A stretch of 16,700 nt of DNA, from NCBI GenBank assembly GCA_023129805.1, contig JAGMBK010000026.1, positions 1 to 16,700 on the forward strand. Reading direction: 5' to 3'. Each line of letters starts with the position of its first letter. Within the stretch, counting starts at the first letter, position 1. The notes below the pieces were generated by a model, which made no database searches, had not been told where the DNA came from, and saw only the letters and a program-made list of their open reading frames with translations. Shown one piece after another: positions 7,580-13,972 of the stretch. A program made the position numbers and the translations under genes. The DNA is from Candidatus Zixiibacteriota bacterium. GTDB lineage: Bacteria > Zixibacteria > MSB-5A5 > SM1-73.

Positions 7580-8035
7580 TTATCTTGATTTGGACCTCCA
7601 GATAATTTTCTTGAGGGGGAAGATCAGATTCAGCATTATCTTTTCTTGATCATAGGTGCAGAAGACTTTGGCGTCGGGTTTATCATACATGGCAGAAAGT
7701 ATTCCCAGAGAGTTGACCGCTAAATCTCTGGCGCTCCAGCCTTCCCGATAGGCGTCTTCGTATTCCTTAGCCACTCCAAGAGAGAAGACCAATAAAGCGG
7801 AAAAGTATTTGTTCATTCGTTTAGATAAAAGCTTCTGAGTGATGTACGATCCGGTGAAATGCTGCCATTTGTCCGGGGCTTTTATGTCCCAATTTGCTTC
7901 ATCCACAAAAAACCAGGAGTCTCTGTCAGGAGAAAGCTGCTTAAATTTTCCGTCCCGGGGATAGTTCCAGGCATGAGATAAATTTGGTATAGCCAATAGC
8001 AGTGCTATCAAGAAAAGTAAGATTTTGGGTTTCAT
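7580..8035 (-). CDS. exported YfiM/DUF2279-like protein
   Basis: Small protein (151 residues) with a signal peptide at residues 1-22 (KILLFLIALLLAIPNLSHA) and no lipobox cysteine, so probably periplasmic or peripherally membrane-associated. The DKWQHFTGSYI segment (about 55-65) and the GVAKEYEDAYREGWSARDL segment (about 88-106) resemble the YfiM/DUF2279 family, whose members carry D-K-x-x-H-F and G-x-x-K-E-x-x-D motifs. The family has no settled biochemical function. GAGAGGTG lies about 8 bases before the ATG. The propeller gene follows 55 bp downstream on the same strand, so they may form an operon. There are no phage-like features. I am fairly sure of the gene and moderately sure of the family. 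Confidence 0.8.
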   Translation of the reverse strand: MKPKILLFLIALLLAIPNLSHAWNYPRDGKFKQLSPDRDSWFFVDEANWDIKAPDKWQHFTGSYITQKLLSKRMNKYFSALLVFSLGVAKEYEDAYREGWSARDLAVNSLGILSAMYDKPDAKVFCTYDQEKIMLNLIFPLKKIIWRSKSR

Positions 8036-8114
8036 CGTTTATCACCTCTCTGTTTTTGGCTCCCTTAATTCTTGTAGGAATTGCCGTAACCTCAAACTTA
8101 TCTTTTCCAAAAGC

Positions 8115-8138
8115 AAACCCCGCTTACGGGCGGGGTTT
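8115..8138 (-). terminator. GC hairpin overlapping a stop codon
   Basis: AAACCCCGC and GCGGGGTTT form a perfect 9-bp stem with a 6-base loop. On the minus strand it is followed by GCTTTTGG, a short T-run. The loop contains the TAA of the small membrane-protein frame. It could be a Rho-independent terminator, or a dispersed palindrome like the others in this window. Confidence 0.5.
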
Positions 8139-8480
8139 ACTTTGGGGGAGCATCTGATCTCGGGGCTTATCGACTCTGCGAACCCCGCAGAATGCGGGGT
8201 GAGTTTTTGAGTTCAGATGTCCTTCAGGATGAATCCGAAAGCTTTGTTCTGGATGAGTTTCAGAATCGATTTCAAGTTTATCCGCCCCACCTGTTTGAAC
8301 TGAACCGGATGGTGCGTGAAAAGACCGGTAAGATACAAGGGGTTTTCCGTCGATATCTTCAAAACTCAAAAAGATGAAAAGAAACACCACCAGAATGGCG
8401 ATTACAACCAAAGTTGCCTTTGACGTCTCCCTTTCTATCTTCACCGGAGCTTCCCGTAAGTAGCCAAAAATGAAATGCAT
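8124..8480 (-). CDS. small single-pass membrane protein, unrecognised
   Basis: I do not recognise this 118-residue protein. AAAGGATG lies about 8 bases before the ATG. Residues 22-40 form a strong transmembrane segment (ATLVVIAILVVFLFIFLSF), preceded by a charged stretch (KIERETSK). The roughly 78-residue C-terminal part has no hydrophobic or repeated structure. From about residue 85 it is encoded by repeat-type DNA: hairpin 8182-8200 is translated as HPAFCGV and the stop lies in the loop of hairpin 8115-8138. The original gene probably ended earlier and the tail was added by repeat insertion, or the tail may be meaningless. It is upstream of, and in line with, the YfiM-like gene. Reality of the N-terminal half: likely. 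Function: unknown. Confidence 0.55.
   Translation of the reverse strand: MHFIFGYLREAPVKIERETSKATLVVIAILVVFLFIFLSFEDIDGKPLVSYRSFHAPSGSVQTGGADKLEIDSETHPEQSFRIHPEGHLNSKTHPAFCGVRRVDKPRDQMLPQSKPRP
8182..8200. repeat. GC hairpin inside the small membrane-protein frame
   Basis: ACCCCGCA and TGCGGGGT form a perfect 8-bp stem with loop GAA. The core ACCCCGC is shared with 8115-8138. On the plus strand GAGTTTTTG follows. Confidence 0.6.
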
Positions 8481-8921
8481 GATAACATCCTTTCTTTGTT
8501 TCAGTTTTGATTTCCATCCTCCTATTGAGCAAACTCAGTACCGGTGTCTTCTATTATTAGAGATTAGGCTTTAAGTCGTTGTGGGAGTTGAAGAAAAACT
8601 AAGCAAAACTCTGGAATTTCCGAAGGTTGTATGCAAATGGATGCAGAATCTATGAGAATGGGTTCATTCAGGAGTAGGATGAGAAGGGTCAGGGGTCAAG
8701 GGTCAAGAAGTTCAAAAGTTCAAGGGTTCAGAAGTTCAAGGGTTCAAAAGTTTAAGGGTTCAAAGGTTCGAAAGTTCAAAGGTTCAATTCTTTTGGTGCA
8801 AAAATAAGAGAGCTTCTGTGGTGAAAAGGATAGGTCGGGGATTAGTGAAAGGAAATCACTTTGCTCAACAGACGTGTCAGATTTCGGTCTGGTGAACTTT
8901 GTAAAATTAACAGGAGCTTAA
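8481..8921. other. divergent gap upstream of the protease-ligase gene
   Basis: This 441-bp gap contains the octamer array 8686-8790 and no convincing gene on either strand. Promoters for the minus-strand trio and the plus-strand capsid block should lie here. I could not pick a convincing -35/-10 pair. Confidence 0.5.
8686..8790 (+). repeat. RGTTCAAR octamer array
   Basis: It starts as 7-bp GGTCAAG-type units and continues as about ten degenerate 8-bp units such as AGTTCAAA, AGTTCAAG, GGTTCAGA, GGTTCAAA, AGTTTAAG and GGTTCGAA. It is non-coding and lies 130 bp before the protease-ligase start. Confidence 0.85.
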
Positions 8922-11039
8922 GTGGAAGAGCTATTAGCATATGTAGGGGCAGAGCTAAAAAAACCAGAGGAGGAGATCTCCGACCAACTGGTCTTTTTGA
9001 TTAACTCCCGAATAAAACCTCCCAAGCCGGTAACCAAGGACGATATCTTCGTCCGAACCATGTTTTTAGTATCGGATGAGGTAAACTCTTACGGCGGTCG
9101 TTTCCCTTTAGAGGAGCTTTTCAACATTGCCAACTTAGTCATCGACTCCCCGGTGATGGTGGGGCATACCAAAGAGAAACTCCCCATCGCCAGAAACTTC
9201 AAAGCGGAGGTGGTGCAAAGAGATGGGAAAAATTGGGTGAAGGTGTGGTTCTACTGGCTGCAAAGCGCCAGGGATGCTTCTTCTCTGAAGGAGAACATCG
9301 ATCATGGAATCTATAAGGAATGTTCCTTGGGATTTGTGTTTGAGTTTCCTGAGTGCTCCATCTGCGGCGAGGATATGAGAAGATGCCACCACGTTCCGTT
9401 TAAATCCTACCAGACAGAAAAGGGTCAAGGGACAAGGGTCAAGGAAGAAAAAGAGGCTTACTTCAATTATCGAAACATCAGCCGGGTGCTGGAAACATCC
9501 TTAGTTTACCGCGGAGCTGTGCCCAATACCTCCATGTCTGATGAGCTGTGGCTATACCAGAAGCGTAACTCAGAAAAAAGATGTGGGGATTTAGATTCGT
9601 CTCCAAATTCTCAGTCGGGAAAGATTCACAAGGTTTCGCCACTTGAATTCATTCCCCCGATCAAACCAAAGAAATCAAGTTCGACCTCAAATGAAATTTT
9701 CTATTTGGAAGATCTTTCATCCCTTTCAGGTTTATTTTTGATTGAGCCCAAATATGATGGGATCAGAGCGCAGATACACAAAAAAGAAAAGGAAGTAAAG
9801 ATCTTTACCGATGGAGGGAACCAAATTGAACAGAAATTTCCTCATCTGGTAAGAGAAATTCTTTTGAACCGTCAAGAAAATTTTATACTGGATGGGGAGC
9901 TGGTGAAATACAAAGGGAATTCACGGCTTTCACACAAAGATGTGGCTTCCCATATTCACCAAAAGCTTGACGAATCTTCCTCAAAAAGAAATGACCAGCC
10001 AGATGATTCTCATTTCAAATTCAAACTCTTTGACTTGCTTTATCTGAATGGAGAGGACAGGTCTTCCCTGCCGCTTGAGCAAAGAAGGAAGCTTTTAGAA
10101 GACATTTTTCCGGATACCAACCTCATTCAGAAAGTCAAATATGAAAAAGTCCCCTCCACCGATCTGCCTTCAAAAATCAAAAGTGTTGCCAGCTCCGAAG
10201 GAGCCATGATCAAAAAGACCGGTTCCGGTTATTTTGATGAGGAGAGTTGGTATAAATGGAAAAGGCATTTTGAGCTGGATGTCTTGGTAATGGGGGTGGA
10301 GAAGAATAAAGGAGGCAGTTATAATTATACCTGCGCGGTCGGAACGAAAGCAAATCCCATCCCTATCGGAAGCACCTATTCTACCTCCCTTCAAGCCAAG
10401 AAGGGCGAGATAATCAGAGTGAGAGTCGATTATGTGACCACAAATGATGATCGTTTTACCTGGTATGCTCCACGAGTTTTAGATAGAAGATCAGATAAGA
10501 AGGAACCGGACCCGATTTCGGTCTTGGAGAGGATGATTGAGGAAAAAACGTCCACGGTCCACAGTCGACTGTCCGCGGATGAAAATCTAAAAGCGGTGGA
10601 CGGTGGACGGTGGACTTTGGACAGATTCGTCCTCCAGCTTCACTGGTGGGGAGAGGCGAAACATCATGATCTGAGACTGCAGAAGGGTAAAGTAGCTATC
10701 GGATTGACCATCTTTGAGCTTAATCCGGATGAGTTGAATCAGGGGAAAAGATTCTTGAGTGAATGGAAAGATTATCATGATCCTGTCTGGATGGACTTCG
10801 AAGGGGATATCCCTCCGGAAGAGGACGAGGCGGAAGGAAATCCTTCAAAGAATCTTGTCGCTCATCTGAAAATCGTAGATAAGGGAAAATATCAAATTCT
10901 GGAAAGAAAAGCAGACTTCTTTTGTTTCAAAATTGAGGGGAAGGTTCTGAATGGGATCTATCTGGGGAGAAAGGTTAGGCTGAAGGGGAAAGATAGATGG
11001 TTGTTCTGGAAACGGTCAACGGAAGGGTCAACGGATTAA
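8922..11039 (+). CDS. capsid-protease-like / ATP-dependent DNA ligase / 3'-phosphoesterase fusion
   Basis: GTG start with AGGAG five bases upstream; 705 residues. Residues 1-205 resemble phage XkdF/S78-type maturation proteases: candidate His82 (VGH), Ser135 (CSLGF), a CxxC-x6-CxH zinc-knuckle-like site (C145, C148, C155, H157) and the closing ETSLVYRGAVP. Residues 255-410 plus 425-530 form an ATP-dependent ligase: motif I KYDGIR with Lys277 as the expected AMP-accepting lysine, LDGEL (323-327), motif III FKLFDLLYLNG (367-377), motif IV EGAMIK (426-431), motif V WYKWKR (443-448) and an OB-fold ending PRVLDRRSDK (517-526). Residues 565-697 match the LigD 3'-phosphoesterase domain: LQLHWW...HHDLRL (571-586), YHDPVWMDFEGDIP (618-631) and a GKVLNGIYLGR end. 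It would mature the prohead scaffold and seal or clean DNA ends. Two heptamer-derived inserts lie in a protease-domain loop (167-174) and in the ligase-phosphoesterase linker (about 542-566). Confidence 0.87.
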   Translation: MEELLAYVGAELKKPEEEISDQLVFLINSRIKPPKPVTKDDIFVRTMFLVSDEVNSYGGRFPLEELFNIANLVIDSPVMVGHTKEKLPIARNFKAEVVQRDGKNWVKVWFYWLQSARDASSLKENIDHGIYKECSLGFVFEFPECSICGEDMRRCHHVPFKSYQTEKGQGTRVKEEKEAYFNYRNISRVLETSLVYRGAVPNTSMSDELWLYQKRNSEKRCGDLDSSPNSQSGKIHKVSPLEFIPPIKPKKSSSTSNEIFYLEDLSSLSGLFLIEPKYDGIRAQIHKKEKEVKIFTDGGNQIEQKFPHLVREILLNRQENFILDGELVKYKGNSRLSHKDVASHIHQKLDESSSKRNDQPDDSHFKFKLFDLLYLNGEDRSSLPLEQRRKLLEDIFPDTNLIQKVKYEKVPSTDLPSKIKSVASSEGAMIKKTGSGYFDEESWYKWKRHFELDVLVMGVEKNKGGSYNYTCAVGTKANPIPIGSTYSTSLQAKKGEIIRVRVDYVTTNDDRFTWYAPRVLDRRSDKKEPDPISVLERMIEEKTSTVHSRLSADENLKAVDGGRWTLDRFVLQLHWWGEAKHHDLRLQKGKVAIGLTIFELNPDELNQGKRFLSEWKDYHDPVWMDFEGDIPPEEDEAEGNPSKNLVAHLKIVDKGKYQILERKADFFCFKIEGKVLNGIYLGRKVRLKGKDRWLFWKRSTEGSTD
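9422..9444 (+). repeat. in-frame GGGTCAA heptamers in protease domain
   Basis: Units GGGTCAA, GGGACAA, GGGTCAA and GG are translated as KGQGTRVK (residues 167-174), between the zinc-knuckle-like site and the domain's closing strand. The unit matches the non-coding arrays at 8686 and 13973. Confidence 0.8.
10549..10622. repeat. inverted heptamer composite in the ligase-phosphoesterase linker
   Basis: Left arm 10549-10578 (CGTCCAC, GGTCCAC, AGTCGAC, TGTCCGC), AT-rich core around GAAAATCTAAAAGC, right arm 10595-10622 (GGTGGAC three times, then TTTGGAC). The whole element is translated in frame. The same architecture is found at 12715-12788. Confidence 0.8.
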
Positions 11040-11083
11040 ACGGATGAAAGGCGTTTAAGGTTGAAGGTTTAAGGTTGAAAGTT
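11014..11083 (+). repeat. GGTTTAA/GGTTGAA heptamers between genes
   Basis: GGTCAACGG words (11014-11034, the last codons of the ligase gene) and CGGAT words run into GGTTGAA GGTTTAA GGTTGAA AGTT, which ends directly at the ATG of the next gene. Its AAGG would serve as that gene's Shine-Dalgarno. Confidence 0.65.
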
Positions 11084-11380
11084 ATGGAGAACAATAGATT
11101 TTTTTCTAAAGTGCAGTTGTTACAGTTTCTGGTGGCTTTCTTCGTGACTGCTTTGGGAATCATCACCGCATACTACACCACCATTGCAGGAATAAAGTTG
11201 GATGTTTCACAGAAGGCGGAATCTGTTGTGGTCAATCAGATAGACAAAAGACTCTCCAACATAGAGGTGATGTTGAATCAAAATTTTTTGACCAAAGAGG
11301 AGTTTCACCAATTCAGCCAGGATTTACAAAATCGATTGAACAGAATCGAATATCAGCTTTCGGAGACGGATAAAAAGTAA
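11084..11380 (+). CDS. one-TM coiled-coil protein, holin-accessory-like topology
   Basis: Small protein (98 residues from this ATG) with a short N-terminus, one transmembrane segment (about 12-34, QLLQFLVAFFVTALGIITAYY) and a C-terminal amphipathic helix likely to form a coiled coil (IDKRLSNIEVMLNQN...DLQNRLNRIEYQLSE, about 55-95). This topology resembles small phage membrane proteins of the XhlA/holin-accessory kind, with the order of elements reversed. It is also compatible with a generic membrane-anchored coiled-coil protein. I prefer ATG 11084 over the TTG at 11075: the TTG lies inside a tandem repeat, while the ATG has AAGG nine bases upstream. It sits between the protease-ligase and capsid genes, so it probably belongs to the element. 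Function not established. Confidence 0.65.
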   Translation: MENNRFFSKVQLLQFLVAFFVTALGIITAYYTTIAGIKLDVSQKAESVVVNQIDKRLSNIEVMLNQNFLTKEEFHQFSQDLQNRLNRIEYQLSETDKK

Positions 11381-11424
11381 GCTAAAGTCCTGAAAAATTT
11401 TAAACTTCATATGAAGAGGTAAAC

Positions 11425-11844
11425 ATGGACATTCAAAATCTGATTGAGTGCCTAAACCAACACCGGAATGCCATCGGTGATGAGATGATCCAGAAGATGG
11501 ATTTTGATCAACTGGAAAAGGATTTGAACGAGGCGGCCTGTGCTTTAAGCTCGCTTTCCGAAAAGGAAAAGCTCTCAGAGAAGCTTTTGTCTGAATTCAA
11601 ATCGGAGATCAAAAGGATGGCTCTGGCTATCTCTCGCGTGAAAGGGGAGTTAGATTCCTGCGGGTTGGTGGAAAAGCTTTTATCTTCCCCGAATTTGAGT
11701 TTTGAGGACCTTCTCTTTTTAAGGGAAAAAATCAAGGAAGAATTTAATCAGAGCTTTCCCTCTTCACCGCAATTAAAGGTGATGGTCGAGCAAGGCGAAT
11801 CTAATTTCAGGGTTTCAGAGTTCAAAACTGGAGTGAAAATGTAA
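11425..11844 (+). CDS. all-helical protein, possible capsid scaffold
   Basis: I do not recognise this 139-residue protein. GAGG lies about six bases before the ATG. It is predicted to be nearly all helical: FDQLEKDLNEAACALSSLSEKEKLSEKLLSEFKSEIKRMALAISRVKGEL (about 27-76) has heptad-like hydrophobic spacing, and a second helix covers SFEDLLFLREKIKEEF (about 92-107). There is no signal peptide or membrane segment. Its place between the maturation protease and the decoration and major capsid genes is where many phages encode a scaffolding protein, so a scaffold is a reasonable guess; this rests on position and helicity only. It lies 44 bp after the one-TM gene. Confidence 0.6.
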   Translation: MDIQNLIECLNQHRNAIGDEMIQKMDFDQLEKDLNEAACALSSLSEKEKLSEKLLSEFKSEIKRMALAISRVKGELDSCGLVEKLLSSPNLSFEDLLFLREKIKEEFNQSFPSSPQLKVMVEQGESNFRVSEFKTGVKM

Positions 11845-11929
11845 CTGTGCCGGTTAAGTAAGGGGACCTGACTGGCCACACAAAAGAGATACTATAAATT
11901 CTCAAAGAGGATTTCAAGTCCCATGGATC

Positions 11930-11957
11930 TCATTTGAGTTCCTATGGATTCAAATGA
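11930..11957. repeat. TCATTTGA inverted repeat
   Basis: TCATTTGA and TCAAATGA are exact reverse complements around 12 bases. Similar wording (CAAATGAGTTCCATTGG) occurs near 15530 in another gap, suggesting a degenerate dispersed repeat. Confidence 0.4.
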
Positions 11958-11984
11958 ACAACTGACCTGCGGAAAAATGAGTTT

Positions 11985-12180
11985 TCGAAGCTCGGTTGAC
12001 GTTGACGAAACCGGTATCGATGTTTGACGCTCGAAGCCCGAAGCTGGAACACCTAATAGGATGAAGAAATCTTTGAGTATCGAGTTTCGAAAGACGAGCT
12101 TCGTTACGAGTATCGACAACAATGCGAAGCTCGTATGAGTGCATACGCACATTCATACGAATATCCGAGCATCGAGCCTT
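11985..12180. repeat. CGAGCTTCG-type dispersed repeat, copy 2
   Basis: It contains GAAGCTCG, ACGAGCTTCG, TACGAGTATCGA and GCATCGAGCC, the same words as the element at 4166-4243. It includes the palindrome CGTATG-AGTG-CATACG at 12132-12147, matching 69-84. Confidence 0.5.
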
Positions 12181-12210
12181 ATTAATGGTGGGTGTGATGA
12201 CCCGAAGGGA

Positions 12211-12241
12211 TGTCCCAAAAGACGGAGCCCCGTCTGGGACA
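12211..12241. repeat. long hairpin upstream of the decoration gene
   Basis: Outer stem TGTCCCA/TGGGACA and inner stem GACGG/CCGTC form a 12-bp stem with a 3-base AAA bulge and loop AGCC. It lies 48 bp before the decoration-protein start. Confidence 0.65.
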
Positions 12242-12251
12242 GTCTTCTAAA

Positions 12252-12272
12252 CAGTTCACAGTAAACAGTTTC
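12252..12272 (+). repeat. CAGTNNN heptamers
   Basis: Three consecutive units, CAGTTCA, CAGTAAA and CAGTTTC, end six bases before the GGAGG of the decoration gene. Confidence 0.6.
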
Positions 12273-12288
12273 AAAAAAGGAGGAAAGA

Positions 12289-12711
12289 ATGGGGATTAGA
12301 GATCAAAACTTAGAAGCCACCGGAGCAACCCTTGCTACCTTCTCCATCAAGCAAACCGATGAAGTGGATGACCTGAAAGATGCAGACATAGGTAAGGCGG
12401 TTACGCTTTGCGGAAACAACCAGGTGGGACCCAGCACGGATGGCTCGGTTTTTCTGGGGAAATTGATCGATCTTACTCTGACCGATGCAAACGATGGGAA
12501 AAGAGTGGCTACCGTGCAGATCGGTGGAGTGATGACGGTTCCCATCACCACCACCTATCCCCAGGTAGGAGATCGTATGGTGGGTGGCGCCAATGGAGCT
12601 GTGAAACAAGCTCCCGTATTAACAGATTACGATCCTGCTGGTGGAAATATCGCCAGAGGAACGGTCATTTCGGTGAATGGAACCACCGAGTGCACATTGA
12701 TTTTGAACTGA
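12289..12711 (+). CDS. capsid decoration / cement protein
   Basis: Predicted head-surface stabilising protein. GGAGG lies five bases before the ATG, one of the best ribosome binding sites in the window and as expected for an abundant structural protein. The 140-residue sequence is beta-rich and glycine-rich with no signal peptide or membrane segment. DIGKAVTLCGNN (33-44), the DGSVFLGKLIDLTLTDANDGKRVATVQIGGVMTVPITT region (51-88) and GDRMVGGANGAVKQAP (93-108) follow the pattern of small phage head decoration proteins of the DUF2190 / capsid-cement kind. Its position directly upstream of the major capsid gene (96 bp) is the usual place for such a gene. The family call rests on pattern and position, so it is less certain than its membership of the head module. 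Confidence 0.72.
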   Translation: MGIRDQNLEATGATLATFSIKQTDEVDDLKDADIGKAVTLCGNNQVGPSTDGSVFLGKLIDLTLTDANDGKRVATVQIGGVMTVPITTTYPQVGDRMVGGANGAVKQAPVLTDYDPAGGNIARGTVISVNGTTECTLILN

Positions 12712-12714
12712 ACC

Positions 12715-12788
12715 GTCCACCGTCCACCGTCGGCGGTCCGCCGCAAAAGATCTTAAAGCCGCGGACAGCGGACGGAGAGCCGCGGACA
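12715..12788. repeat. inverted heptamer composite between decoration and capsid genes
   Basis: Left arm GTCCACC, GTCCACC, GTCGGCG, GTCCGCC; core AAAAGATCTTAAAG; right arm CGCGGAC, AGCGGAC, ... CGCGGAC. It occupies almost the whole 96-bp spacer and is a structural twin of 10549-10622. Confidence 0.8.
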
Positions 12789-12807
12789 TTCTGAAAAGGA
12801 GAGAAAG

Positions 12808-13917
12808 ATGGATTTGGAAAAACTGTTAAACTCGGCTGAAGGAAAGAAGCTTTTGGAATTAGCCGGCTTGGAGAAGCCTGTCTCCGGGCAGGTGAACCTC
12901 TCCAGAGCAAAGGAGATCAAAGTCGCTAAGGAGACTTATCTGGAGGCGCAATCTGAGGATATGACCCTATCAGAGCTTCTGGAAACGGCTGAATACGATC
13001 CCAGTGACATAAACTCTCCCTTGGATGCTTTTGAGCGACAGTTAGCACTGCACGATATAAGAGTAGGAGGGAAAAATCCTGTCACCTTGGAGCTTTTCTA
13101 TCAGGGAGCACCGGCACTTCTCCCTGAATTCATGATGAGGGAGATCAAAAGAGGGCAGAAGATGCGTCCGGAGCTAGGTAAGCTTATAGCCAGCACCAGC
13201 ATGATCTCCTCCTCCCGCTATACCCCATTCTACGTCAACGTCACCCCTCATCAGTCCAAACTCTCACTGCGACCCATCGGTGACTCGGCGGAGATTCCCA
13301 CCTTGACGGTGGCAGAACAGCTGCATTCTATCACCGTGCCGGATTACGGGATAACCTTGAAGACCTCTTACAAAGCCTTAAGACATCGCACCACTGCTCA
13401 GTTCAAGGTTCTCCTGTGGTACATTGGATTCAGACTTCAGGCGGATAAGATGGCACTGGTGGTGGATACCATCATAAACGGAGACGGAAATGACAATGCC
13501 GCCACGGTGATAAACACTGCCACCTCCGGGAGCTTCACCTATGCCGATCTGATCACCTTGTGGAATGAGTTCTTTCCCTTTGAGATGAACACTATCCTGT
13601 GCCATAAGGACGTGATTAAGACCGTCCTTACCATGGATGAGTTCAAAGATCCCATGGCGGGATTTAAGTTCCAGAAGACAGGTGATCTGGTATCTCCTTT
13701 GGGATCCAGCCTGGTGAGATGTGATGATGTTTCCTCCGATCTGGTGATCGGGCTGGACAATCGCTTCGCCATTGAGGAGGTGGTAAGCCAGCCTTTGATG
13801 GTGGAATATGACAAGGTGATTGAGCAGAAGCTGGAGGAGGCGGTCATATCCGAATCAGTAGCCTATGCCAAGGTGATCAAGGAGGCGGCTTTAATTCTGG
13901 ATACGGTCTGGGCATAA
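12808..13917 (+). CDS. major capsid protein, HK97-fold type
   Basis: Main shell subunit of the predicted head. AGGAG lies about eight bases before the ATG. The 369-residue length is normal for an HK97-type capsid protein. A charged helical N-terminus (1-65) may act as a scaffold-like delta domain removed by the upstream protease. The core contains RYTPFYVNV (137-145), a beta-rich SAEIPTLTVAEQLHSITVPDYGITLKTSYKAL (160-191) of E-loop/P-domain type, a long spine helix GFRLQADKMALVVDTIINGDG (207-227), ADLITLWNEFF (246-256), the MNTILCHKDVIKTVLTMDEF segment (260-279) and a C-terminal DLVIGLDNRFAIEEVVSQPL (311-330). The assignment follows from this layout, the size, and the portal-terminase-protease-decoration context. 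The gene has no repeat insertions, unlike its neighbours. Confidence 0.85.
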   Translation: MDLEKLLNSAEGKKLLELAGLEKPVSGQVNLSRAKEIKVAKETYLEAQSEDMTLSELLETAEYDPSDINSPLDAFERQLALHDIRVGGKNPVTLELFYQGAPALLPEFMMREIKRGQKMRPELGKLIASTSMISSSRYTPFYVNVTPHQSKLSLRPIGDSAEIPTLTVAEQLHSITVPDYGITLKTSYKALRHRTTAQFKVLLWYIGFRLQADKMALVVDTIINGDGNDNAATVINTATSGSFTYADLITLWNEFFPFEMNTILCHKDVIKTVLTMDEFKDPMAGFKFQKTGDLVSPLGSSLVRCDDVSSDLVIGLDNRFAIEEVVSQPLMVEYDKVIEQKLEEAVISESVAYAKVIKEAALILDTVWA

Positions 13918-13941
13918 AACCAAAAAACCTCACCCCCTATC

Positions 13942-13970
13942 TCCCCCTCTCCATAAAATGGAGAGGGGGA
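13942..13970. terminator. 13-bp perfect hairpin after the capsid gene
   Basis: TCCCCCTCTCCAT and ATGGAGAGGGGGA are exact reverse complements around AAA, 25 bp past the capsid stop. No T-run follows, so it may serve as an mRNA 3' stabiliser or partial terminator, or it may simply be a dispersed CACCCCCT-type palindrome. Related elements are at 15587-15669 and from 16647. Confidence 0.55.
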
Positions 13971-13972
13971 CA

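Larger units (their letters stand above)
11845..12288. other. repeat-rich gap before the decoration gene
   Basis: A 444-bp gap holding an 8-bp-stem inverted repeat (11930-11957), CGAGCTTCG-type words (about 11985-12180), a CGTATG palindrome, a long hairpin (12211-12241) and CAGTNNN heptamers (12252-12272). No convincing gene: the open minus-strand frames here run through the repeats and lack a ribosome binding site. Confidence 0.55.

Noticed and set aside
8686..8790. Array considered as CRISPR
   Set aside because: Units are 7-8 bp and contiguous with no spacers, and there are no cas genes.
11075..11077. TTG considered as the start of the one-TM gene
   Set aside because: It lies within the heptamer array; the ATG at 11084 has better spacing from AAGG.
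11892..12156. Overlapping minus-strand open frames in the gap before the decoration gene
   Set aside because: They are built from CGAGCTTCG-type repeat DNA, lack a Shine-Dalgarno and overlap each other in different frames.
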